Assembly (NCBI GenBank): GCA_934502905.1
Contig: CAKSVK010000053.1
Span: 1-20,171 of the forward strand
DNA from: an uncultured Chitinophagaceae bacterium
Lineage (GTDB): Bacteria; Bacteroidota; Bacteroidia; Chitinophagales; Chitinophagaceae
DNA length: 20,171 nt
Direction of reading: 5' to 3'
Positions 14,695-20,171 of the stretch are shown here, in pieces; within the stretch, counting starts at the first letter, position 1, and each line of letters opens with the position of its first letter. The notes under the pieces were generated by a model, which was not told the DNA's origin, did not search any database, and was given only the letters and a program-made list of their open reading frames with translations. The translations under genes and the position numbers were made by a program.

Positions 14695-15264
14695 ATGAAT
14701 TTCACGGAAGACGTAGAAAACTGCCTGGAAGTATTACAAAAGGGTGGAGTCATTTTATATCCGACAGATACCGTATGGGGATTGGGCTGCGATGCCACCA
14801 ATATGGCCGCGGTAAAAAAGATAGCCCGTATCAAACAAAGAGCGGAGTCGAAAACGATGATCATCCTGATGGCGGAAGAAAGAGAAATCATCAGGTACGT
14901 AGCAGCACCTGACCTCAGCGTGTTTGACTACCTGCAGCAAACCGAAAACCCGACGACCGTTATTTATTACGGCGCTATGGGTGTGGCACCGAACCTGATC
15001 GCGGAAGACGGCAGCATTGCCATCAGGCTGGTAAAAGATGATTTCTGCCGCCACCTGATAAAACGGCTGCGTAAGCCGCTGGTATCCACCTCTGCCAACA
15101 TTTCAGGGCAGCCGGCGCCGGCGAACTTTCACAAAATAGACCCATCCATATTATGTTCTGTAGACTACGTAGTAAAGTACAGGCAGGATGATACAACAGA
15201 AGGACGCCCCTCTTCTCTTATTCAATGGAACGAAGATGGAACGGTTACTGTCATCCGCGGCTAA
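14695..15264 (+). CDS. Sua5/YciO/YrdC-family protein, probable L-threonylcarbamoyladenylate synthase
   Basis: A 189-aa single-domain YrdC-fold protein. The TsaC/Sua5 enzymes make threonylcarbamoyl-AMP from threonine, bicarbonate and ATP, the first step of the t6A37 modification of ANN-reading tRNAs. Visible motifs are YPTDTVWGLGCDATN (22-36), IKQRAESKTMIILMA (46-60, the nucleotide/phosphate-binding lysine-rich segment), GSIAIRLVKDD (106-116) and STSANISGQP (131-140). The length suits TsaC-type proteins and there is no C-terminal Sua5 domain. Family members such as YciO are less well characterised, so the assignment is probable but not certain. Divergent from dapD by 60 bases; the glycosyltransferase gene follows after only 17 bases and is probably cotranscribed. 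Confidence 0.88.
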   Translation: MNFTEDVENCLEVLQKGGVILYPTDTVWGLGCDATNMAAVKKIARIKQRAESKTMIILMAEEREIIRYVAAPDLSVFDYLQQTENPTTVIYYGAMGVAPNLIAEDGSIAIRLVKDDFCRHLIKRLRKPLVSTSANISGQPAPANFHKIDPSILCSVDYVVKYRQDDTTEGRPSSLIQWNEDGTVTVIRG

Positions 15265-15281
15265 ATTATGGTTACTATCCG

Positions 15282-16274
15282 ATGGAGAAATTCCTGATCA
15301 TACAGACGGCATTTATCGGCGATGCGGTGCTTGCAACCAGTCTCGCCGAAAAGCTGCATCATTGTTACCCGGGTGCGCAGATAGATTTTTTACTGCGTAA
15401 GGGCAACGAAGGTTTGCTGGCCCGTCATCCCTATATCAAAAACGTTTTGGTATGGAATAAAAAGGAAAAGTACCGGTCTCTCCTGCAGCTCTTGAAAACG
15501 ATCAGGCATAACCGTTATGACAAGGTGATCAACGTACAGCGATATGCAGCCACCGGGCTGCTAACTGCTTTATCAGGCGCAGGGGAAAAGATAGGGTTTG
15601 ATAAAAACCCGCTCAGCTTTGCTTTCACAACAAAAATAAAGCACCGCATTGCAGAAGGCGAAGCCCCGCCTCATGAAGTAGTGCGCAACCTGGACCTGAT
15701 CCGTCATTTTACCAATAACGATGTATATTATCCCCGTTTATATCCTTCGGCTGAAGATTACAGCCGGGTAGCCGGATATAAATACCAGCCCTATATCTGT
15801 ATTGCCCCGGCTTCGGTATGGTTTACCAAACAGTATCCTGCAGAAAAATGGCTGGAGCTGATAAAAGCAATACCGTCTCCATATATCATCTATCTGCTGG
15901 GAGGCCCAACGGAACTGCCGTTATGCAACAGCATTGCGGAACAGGCAGATCACCCCGCTGTAAGAGTACTCGCCGGCAAGCTTAATTTCCTGCAATCTGC
16001 TGCCCTGATGAAAGATGCCACAATGAATTATGTGAATGATTCCGCTCCCATGCATTTTGCATCTGCAATGGATGCCCCGGTGACGGTGGTATACTGTTCT
16101 ACCGTGCCCGCGTTCGGATATGGACCACTATCCGGCAAAAGTTATATAGTAGAAACAACGGAACAGCTAAGCTGCCGCCCTTGCGGGCTGCATGGCCACA
16201 GGACTTGTCCTGAAGGTCATTTTAAATGCGCCCATACCATCCAAACCGGCCAGTTAACGGACGTTTTACCATAG
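15282..16274 (+). CDS. Family 9 glycosyltransferase, ADP-heptose:LPS heptosyltransferase-like
   Basis: A 330-aa GT9-family (GT-B fold) enzyme, probably adding a sugar such as a heptose to the lipopolysaccharide core at the inner face of the cytoplasmic membrane. I chose the ATG at 15282 because it gives the family N-terminus MEKFLIIQTAFIGDAVLATS; the open frame from 15225 overlaps the preceding gene and adds 19 unrelated residues. Visible features: the N-terminal IGD acceptor/catalytic motif (12-14), the donor-side APASVWFTKQYPAEKW (175-190), LLGGP (205-209), and NDSAPMHFASAMDAPVTVVY (252-271). The C-terminal cysteines SCRPCGLHG, TCP and KCA (298-316) are typical of this group. It follows the Sua5-family gene by 17 bases. 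Its stop directly abuts the stop of the convergent oxidoreductase gene. Confidence 0.88.
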   Translation: MEKFLIIQTAFIGDAVLATSLAEKLHHCYPGAQIDFLLRKGNEGLLARHPYIKNVLVWNKKEKYRSLLQLLKTIRHNRYDKVINVQRYAATGLLTALSGAGEKIGFDKNPLSFAFTTKIKHRIAEGEAPPHEVVRNLDLIRHFTNNDVYYPRLYPSAEDYSRVAGYKYQPYICIAPASVWFTKQYPAEKWLELIKAIPSPYIIYLLGGPTELPLCNSIAEQADHPAVRVLAGKLNFLQSAALMKDATMNYVNDSAPMHFASAMDAPVTVVYCSTVPAFGYGPLSGKSYIVETTEQLSCRPCGLHGHRTCPEGHFKCAHTIQTGQLTDVLP

Positions 16275-17402
16275 CTATTTTACAAAGTTCAGTGGCTGCG
16301 CGGCAGCCTGTGCTTTCAAGGTCAGCTCGGTAGCCAGGAAACAGTGCTCCTGGGTCATAGCTGTCTCCGTCCTGTTGATAATATCGTTTACCAACTGCTC
16401 ACCGAACGGAAGTTCCTGGTTGGTACAATCTACATAGACCGTTTCTTTTTGGTTCACAACCATCAGGTGGTTCCCCCCGCTCCTGCCGGTAATATCTATG
16501 TATTTACGCAATTCCATATAACCTTCCGTACCCAGCACGGTCAGCCTGCCATCTCCCCAGGTTTTCAATCCATCCGGCGTAAACCAATCCACCCGCAGAT
16601 ACCCCGTTCCCTTATTCCCTCTTACCACCACATCGCCGAAATCTTCAAATTGCGGGTATTGCGGATGATGCACATTGCCGGTCTGTGCGCTCACGATCTC
16701 TGCCCGGGTAGACCCTGTAAAGAACAGGAACTGGTCCATCTGGTGGGAGCCGATATCTGATATAATACCACCAAAATATTTTTTATCGAAAAACCACTCC
16801 GGCCTGGAGCCGGCATTCATGCGGTGCGGTCCCAGGCCAATAGTTTGTATAACATCTCCTATGATCCCTGTTTTTATCAGTTCTCCTGCTTTTACCGTTG
16901 CCTTGTTTTCCAGCCGTTCGCTGTACATGATCGAATAGATGCGTTTGGTCTCTTTCTGCGCTTTTTTTACCTGCGCCAGCTGCTCCAGCGTGGTAATGCC
17001 CGGCTTATCTGCCAGGTAGTCTTTTCCATGCTTCATCACCTCTATACCCAGCGGCGCCCTCTCCACGGGAATACCGGCGCTCAGGACCAGTTGCGTATCC
17101 TTCTCCTCCAACACTTCTTTCTGGCTGCGCGCCTGGCGGGCATAAGGATATTTCTTTAGGAAGTCAGCAGCCAGGTCTGCCTCCTTTGCATAAAAAGAAA
17201 CCAGTTGTCCGCCACCTCGGGTCACAGCATCCACCATTCCATATATATGTCCGTGGTTGATCCCTATTACAGAAAACCTGATACGAGGTGCTTGCTGAGC
17301 AGCAACCACCGCTTTTCCCGACACGGACAAAAGTGTGACACCGGCAGCAGCTTTGGTTCCTTCCTTGATAAAACGGCGCCGGTTAAATAACTTTAATTTC
17401 AT
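16275..17402 (-). CDS. Gfo/Idh/MocA-family oxidoreductase with Tat-type signal
   Basis: A 375-aa Rossmann-fold oxidoreductase of the Gfo/Idh/MocA family, which act on sugars or inositols with a tightly held NAD(P). I chose the ATG at 17402 because it begins a Tat-like signal (MKLKLFNRRRFIKEGTKAAAG), predicting export folded to the periplasm, as in many Bacteroidota members; the longer open frame upstream is not signal-like. The dinucleotide-binding strand is FSVIGINHGHIYGM (43-56), which departs from the usual GxGxxG. The EKP-type motif is replaced by DKPG (132-135). The putative catalytic segment GGIISDIGSHQMDQ (211-224) carries Asp216 and His220. The C-terminal domain is beta-rich, with LTVLGTEGYMEL. 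Substrate unknown. An 8-bp inverted repeat lies just upstream. Confidence 0.87.
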   Translation of the reverse strand: MKLKLFNRRRFIKEGTKAAAGVTLLSVSGKAVVAAQQAPRIRFSVIGINHGHIYGMVDAVTRGGGQLVSFYAKEADLAADFLKKYPYARQARSQKEVLEEKDTQLVLSAGIPVERAPLGIEVMKHGKDYLADKPGITTLEQLAQVKKAQKETKRIYSIMYSERLENKATVKAGELIKTGIIGDVIQTIGLGPHRMNAGSRPEWFFDKKYFGGIISDIGSHQMDQFLFFTGSTRAEIVSAQTGNVHHPQYPQFEDFGDVVVRGNKGTGYLRVDWFTPDGLKTWGDGRLTVLGTEGYMELRKYIDITGRSGGNHLMVVNQKETVYVDCTNQELPFGEQLVNDIINRTETAMTQEHCFLATELTLKAQAAAQPLNFVK

Positions 17403-17424
17403 GTGCTGGTTTTTAAAGTATTGG

Positions 17425-17450
17425 GTGAATGATAAATATAGTTCATTCAC
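17425..17450 (-). promoter_or_regulatory. Operator-like inverted repeat with a -7-like element in its spacer
   Basis: GTGAATGA (17425-17432) and TCATTCAC (17443-17450) are perfect reverse complements separated by 10 bases. The spacer on the minus strand contains TATATTTA (17440-17433), one mismatch from TAnnTTTG, about 30 bases before the oxidoreductase start. A repressor bound here would block RNA polymerase. Confidence 0.5.
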
Positions 17451-17724
17451 TTCAAAAAACAGCAACGAACATGGGAACAGAAAGATGAACACGATGTGTA
17501 CGCTGCAGTTAAAGAGAATGCAAAACAAATGCGTGAGATTGTTTGTAATAACCATTTCAATTCCTGCGCTATATACGCCGGAAATCCCGGACCTTTAGTA
17601 GGTGACCCGTCTGTTAATGTTTTGCAAAAGAGCATAAACAGGGAGACAATGCCCGCTAAAACACTGTCTTATTGCACAAACACGGATGAAATATTTTAAC
17701 CGGTTGAGAATAAATTACTTACAG

Positions 17725-17803
17725 CTAAAAAAAAGAAATCCCCTGTAGAAACAGGGGAAACAATGGTTTTTAGCCATTAAACCTTATCCTATGAAAGGTT
17801 TAA
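17725..17803 (-). ncRNA. Possible small RNA: three hairpins ending in a terminator with no matching gene
   Basis: On the minus strand the order is a 9-bp stem (17795-17803 with 17777-17785), a small ATGG/CCAT stem (about 17762-17778), and a 7-8-bp CCCCTGT/ACAGGGG hairpin (17740-17757, loop TTCT) followed by T-rich sequence including eight T (17734-17727). The last has the form of an intrinsic terminator, yet no minus-strand gene precedes it. A short RNA of about 80 bases, or a structured leader of the plus-strand genes, are the options. I found no TAnnTTTG upstream on the minus strand. Confidence 0.35.
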
Positions 17804-17852
17804 AAGTAGGAAATTTTCAAACATCTCCGTATATTTTTTTTAATTTTTTTTT

Positions 17853-18173
17853 ATGTCAATGGAAGGTAAAGGTAGTGGTAAACGGGAGGCATTAATGATA
17901 TCTCTTGACCTGGTAACAACAGTACCGGCAGAAGATACTTCTGTTGCAGAACTGGAATCGGCCCTGGCGGCACATATCGAAAATATGATTGAAAAAGATT
18001 TTAACCGGCTGCTGCATTTGCTCTACCGTATAGATGTCAGCGAGGAAAAACTGAAAACCGCGCTGGCTGCAACGGCAGAACCTGCAGGAAGGATTATAGC
18101 AGATCTCATTATTGAACGGCAGCTTCAAAAAATAAGCTTCCGGAAATCGTACAGAGAAGGAAAAGGCTTTTAA
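17853..18173 (+). CDS. Conserved-looking helical protein of unknown function, next to DinB-like gene
   Basis: A 106-aa soluble, mostly helical protein without signal peptide. A short lysine/glycine-rich N-terminus (MSMEGKGSGKREA) is followed by ISLDLVTTVPA and a helix AELESALAAHIENMIEKDFNRLLHLLYRIDVSEEKL, then AGRIIADLIIERQLQKISFRK. Well-packed heptad-like hydrophobics and the phrase DFNRLLHLLYRIDVSE give it a clearly coding look, although I recognise no named domain. It ends 11 bases before the DinB-like gene and is probably cotranscribed, so the two may act together. The start is preceded by a long T-rich stretch and no Shine-Dalgarno; the ATG at 17859 is an alternative. Confidence 0.7.
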   Translation: MSMEGKGSGKREALMISLDLVTTVPAEDTSVAELESALAAHIENMIEKDFNRLLHLLYRIDVSEEKLKTALAATAEPAGRIIADLIIERQLQKISFRKSYREGKGF

Positions 18174-18184
18174 ATCAACAAAAT

Positions 18185-18658
18185 ATGAATAACAGTCTAC
18201 AACTTGCAAACAGGTTCAGGGAAGTAGTGCTGAACGGAACCTGGATCGCCAATACGAATTATAAGGATCAACTGACAACGCTGGATTGGAAAACAGCCAC
18301 GACAACCTTTCAATCACTGAATTCAATCGCAGCGCTGGCGCAACATGTTCATTATTATATCGCAGGTATAAAAAAGGTATTATCTGGCGGAGCACTGGAA
18401 ATAAAGGACATATACAGTTTCGATTTTCCAACTATTGAATCGGCGGAGCAATGGGAAAGTTTTCTCGGCCGTTTCTGGAAAGATGCGGAAGAGTTTGCCG
18501 CGCTGGTAGAGAGCCTGCCTGAACAAAAGCTGCAGGAAGATTTCGTGGATCCGAAATACAACACTTTCCAGAGAAATATAGACGGTATGACCGAACATTG
18601 TTATTATCATCTCGGGCAAATCGTAATGCTCAGGAAAATACTGTCCCGGGATCTGTAA
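18185..18658 (+). CDS. DinB-like four-helix-bundle protein
   Basis: A 157-aa protein of the DinB/YfiT-like four-helix-bundle superfamily, a fold that usually carries one metal on three histidines. The pattern is seen here: His54 (with a second His at 56) in ALAQHVHYYIAG and His138 and His142 in TEHCYYHLGQIVMLRK. Members act as metal-dependent thiol S-transferases (for example with bacillithiol or mycothiol) or are of unknown function. Because a bacillithiol gene (bshB1) is present in the same genome region, a bacillithiol-linked transferase is a reasonable but unproven suggestion. It is the second gene of a two-gene unit and is convergent with the symporter gene, with 37 bases between stops and no evident terminator. 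Confidence 0.85.
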   Translation: MNNSLQLANRFREVVLNGTWIANTNYKDQLTTLDWKTATTTFQSLNSIAALAQHVHYYIAGIKKVLSGGALEIKDIYSFDFPTIESAEQWESFLGRFWKDAEEFAALVESLPEQKLQEDFVDPKYNTFQRNIDGMTEHCYYHLGQIVMLRKILSRDL

Positions 18659-18695
18659 TATGAACCCCAAAGACAACGGACACCAGGGAATAAGA

Positions 18696-19664
18696 TCAGT
18701 TGCCTTCTATTGAGCGGACAGCAACGTTTTCCCGGCCTTCTTTAAACCATCTGTGCCTTGTAAGCGCCTGATAGATCGGACCCAGAAGAATAAGGAACAG
18801 CAATGCAGTCACCAGGTTAAAAAAAAGATGTGAATAAGCAATCTGTAATACCGGGTTGGGTGTCAGCGAGATCACCGCATGCTCCAGCACCTTGATAAAA
18901 GGAAACATCACCACTACGCTCCCCATACTGAAGATAAAGTTGGATAAGGCCGCCAGCTTTGCCATAGACGAAAGCTTCAGGGATGCCATCAGCGCAGTGG
19001 AAGTAGTGCCTGCATTGGCGCCCATTATGATGGGAATGGCAGCCTGGATGCTGATCATATCCTGCCCGATAAGTATCACGACCAGCCCGGTAACCACCGA
19101 GCTCGACTGCAATATAACCGTTATTACTATCCCGTACATCACTCCCAGCAGGGGATTGGACGCTTTCATCAGCCACCGGACCAGCTCGGGATTATCCTTT
19201 ATGGGTTCCAGCGCATCTTTTATCAGGTCCAGCGAGAAAAATATAAAGCCAAAATAAAAAAGTGATTTCCCTGCCATGGATATCCGTGTCGGGATCATGC
19301 TGATCAACGTTCCCAGAACGATAAAAACGGGACCTATTAAATCGGAGTCGAGTGTAATCACCCAGGCTGTGGTGGTGGTACCGACGTTGGCGCCCAAAAA
19401 GATAGGTAAACTGTTTTTGAACAGAATAACCCCGGAATCAACCAACGATACCGTCAGCACGGATACAGCCGTACTGGATTGTATAAACGCAGTTGCAAAA
19501 ATGCCCAGCAGGAAACCGCCCCACCTGGTTTTGGTTATTTTTCCCAGTAATACCCGCAGCTTCTCTACACCAAACTCCTGCAGTTCCCGGCTAAAATTCT
19601 GTAACCCATGTATGAACAATACGATGGCAGAAACTATAATGATGACCGTTTTCAGGAGTTCCAT
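18696..19664 (-). CDS. Na+/phosphate symporter family protein (PNaS), short form
   Basis: A 322-aa integral membrane protein of the Na+/inorganic phosphate cotransporter family. The two inverted-repeat signature motifs are both present: FIQSSTAVSV (61-70) with GANVGTTTTAW (91-101), and LQSSSVVTG (185-193) with GANAGTTSTAL (215-225). About eight hydrophobic membrane segments are visible. Full-length relatives carry a cytosolic PhoU-like domain after the membrane part and exceed 500 residues; that domain is absent here, as in several shorter Bacteroidota members. Expected role: sodium-coupled phosphate transport across the cytoplasmic membrane; direction (uptake or export) is not readable. The start at 19664 lies 7 bases after a TATATTTG element. 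Confidence 0.88.
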   Translation of the reverse strand: MELLKTVIIIVSAIVLFIHGLQNFSRELQEFGVEKLRVLLGKITKTRWGGFLLGIFATAFIQSSTAVSVLTVSLVDSGVILFKNSLPIFLGANVGTTTTAWVITLDSDLIGPVFIVLGTLISMIPTRISMAGKSLFYFGFIFFSLDLIKDALEPIKDNPELVRWLMKASNPLLGVMYGIVITVILQSSSVVTGLVVILIGQDMISIQAAIPIIMGANAGTTSTALMASLKLSSMAKLAALSNFIFSMGSVVVMFPFIKVLEHAVISLTPNPVLQIAYSHLFFNLVTALLFLILLGPIYQALTRHRWFKEGRENVAVRSIEGN

Positions 19665-19671
19665 ACATCCG

Positions 19672-19679
19672 CAAATATA
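19672..19679 (-). promoter_or_regulatory. -7 element of the symporter gene, very close to the start codon
   Basis: TATATTTG on the minus strand (exact TAnnTTTG) ends 7 bases before the ATG at 19664, predicting a leaderless or very short-leader mRNA. The -33 position has no TTTG. Confidence 0.5.
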
Positions 19680-19719
19680 TTGTGCAGTAACTTATCTAAG
19701 GACAGATCACTCAAAACAA

Positions 19720-20171
19720 TTACAGGCGCCGGTCTGTCCCCTGCCACAGCAGATTATTCAATGCGCTCAAGTAATTTTCCATTCTGCTCTTGTCTCCGTT
19801 CAGGAACAAATAGGGTTCTATCATCTCCAGCTCCATCAGGTAAAACCCGTGACGCATGATCACACCGTCTACCCGTGCATACAGGGTATTGCCTGCAAAC
19901 TGCTGTATGTATTGCTGCGCTTTTCCGGCATATGCTTCCCCTCCGGCAACATCATATTTTGTAATACCCCCATGCTGTTGCTGTACCCTGAAATCCTCCT
20001 GCCCGGGCACCTTCAGCACATGATGACTGTATCGTCCGTTAAAAAAGACAAACGACCATTCCCCATTTTTTATTTCGTCAACAAAAGGTTGAATAAGGAA
20101 ACTTTCCTGCGCCAGCAACCGGTTGATCGTTTCCATCACCGTATGATCGCTGTCCGGAGTAAGTATAACAG
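19720..20171 (-). CDS. ATP-grasp domain protein, C-terminal part, gene continues beyond the right edge
   Basis: The C-terminal 149 residues of a RimK/glutathione-synthetase-like ATP-grasp protein; the frame is open to the window edge, so the start is not here. The internal GTG at 20139 is not a credible start, because the family fold continues upstream (VILTPDS). Visible features are the nucleotide-binding strand SFLIQPFVDEI, then GEWSFVFFNGRYSHHVLKV and FRVQQQHGG, and the metal-site residues in YARVDGVI and LMELEMIEP. These correspond to the ATP-binding/Mg segments of the family, and the C-terminus has a short helical tail. The missing N-terminal half should carry the ATP-binding lysine. Its substrate is unknown; it could make an amide bond to a peptide or amino acid. 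The stop is followed after 55 bases by the symporter gene on the same strand. Confidence 0.8.
   Translation of the reverse strand, partial: VILTPDSDHTVMETINRLLAQESFLIQPFVDEIKNGEWSFVFFNGRYSHHVLKVPGQEDFRVQQQHGGITKYDVAGGEAYAGKAQQYIQQFAGNTLYARVDGVIMRHGFYLMELEMIEPYLFLNGDKSRMENYLSALNNLLWQGTDRRL

Larger units (their letters stand above)
17403..17852. other. 450-base divergent gap with operator-like repeat and hairpin cluster
   Basis: No gene is called. The left end has an operator-like repeat of the oxidoreductase (17425-17450) and the right end a hairpin cluster (17725-17803), listed separately. The middle (about 17442-17699) is open on the plus strand for roughly 85 codons, with only a GTG start at 17496 (around MYAAVKENAKQMREIV); it has no recognised homology and no promoter, so I leave it uncalled. 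A small plus-strand reading from ATG 17791 (MKGLKVGNFQTSPYIFF) runs past the start of the next gene in another frame. Confidence 0.5.

Noticed and set aside
15225..15281. Longer start of the family 9 glycosyltransferase
   Set aside because: It overlaps the Sua5-family gene in another frame and adds residues unlike the family N-terminus.
17403..17555. 51-residue hydrophobic extension in front of the oxidoreductase
   Set aside because: It crosses the inverted-repeat operator region; the ATG at 17402 opens a Tat signal directly.

Overview
The window looks like chromosomal DNA of a Bacteroidota bacterium, most likely a Chitinophaga-type member of the Chitinophagaceae. The reasons are: a TonB-dependent receptor with an N-terminal carboxypeptidase-regulatory-like domain; a secreted M43 metallopeptidase with Calx-beta repeats and a type IX secretion (T9SS) C-terminal sorting domain; a bacillithiol-pathway deacetylase; and several upstream sequences matching the Bacteroidota -7 promoter element TAnnTTTG instead of a sigma70-type -10. 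This assignment is by inspection only. I see no rRNA, tRNA, CRISPR array, complete insertion sequence or prophage.

Layout, left to right. Bases 1-116 (minus) hold a fragment that reads as the central hexapeptide-repeat part of an LpxD acyltransferase running off the left edge; its normal N-terminal half is absent. A minus-strand TonB receptor (555-2927) follows, then a small unknown protein (3324-3650). Next comes a divergent three-gene group: an esterase (minus) facing an ATP-grasp ligase plus a YbdK/GCS2-type carboxylate-amine ligase (plus), with a good promoter in front of the ligase pair. This looks like a small amide- or peptide-metabolite pathway and is the best candidate here for an uncharacterised system. 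A large secreted M43 peptidase (minus), a small outer-membrane beta-barrel (plus), BshB1 and a RidA-like protein (both minus) and a secreted alpha/beta hydrolase (plus) come next.

After a 657-base non-coding stretch with a clear dapD terminator and other inverted repeats lie dapD (minus) and, divergently, a Sua5/YrdC-family protein followed closely by a family 9 glycosyltransferase. A Tat-type Gfo/Idh/MocA oxidoreductase (minus) is separated by a 450-base gap, holding a hairpin cluster, from a two-gene plus-strand unit (unknown 106-aa protein and DinB-like protein). The right end has a short Na+/phosphate symporter family protein (minus) and the C-terminal part of another ATP-grasp protein (minus) that enters from beyond the right edge.

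The genes are mostly housekeeping (lysine/diaminopimelate, tRNA modification, bacillithiol, envelope glycosylation) mixed with secretion and uptake genes. The convergent pairs are very tightly packed: two overlap by 9 and 4 bases and two abut with 2 and 0 bases between stops. Several promoters lie so close to the start codon that leaderless or very short-leader mRNAs are expected.
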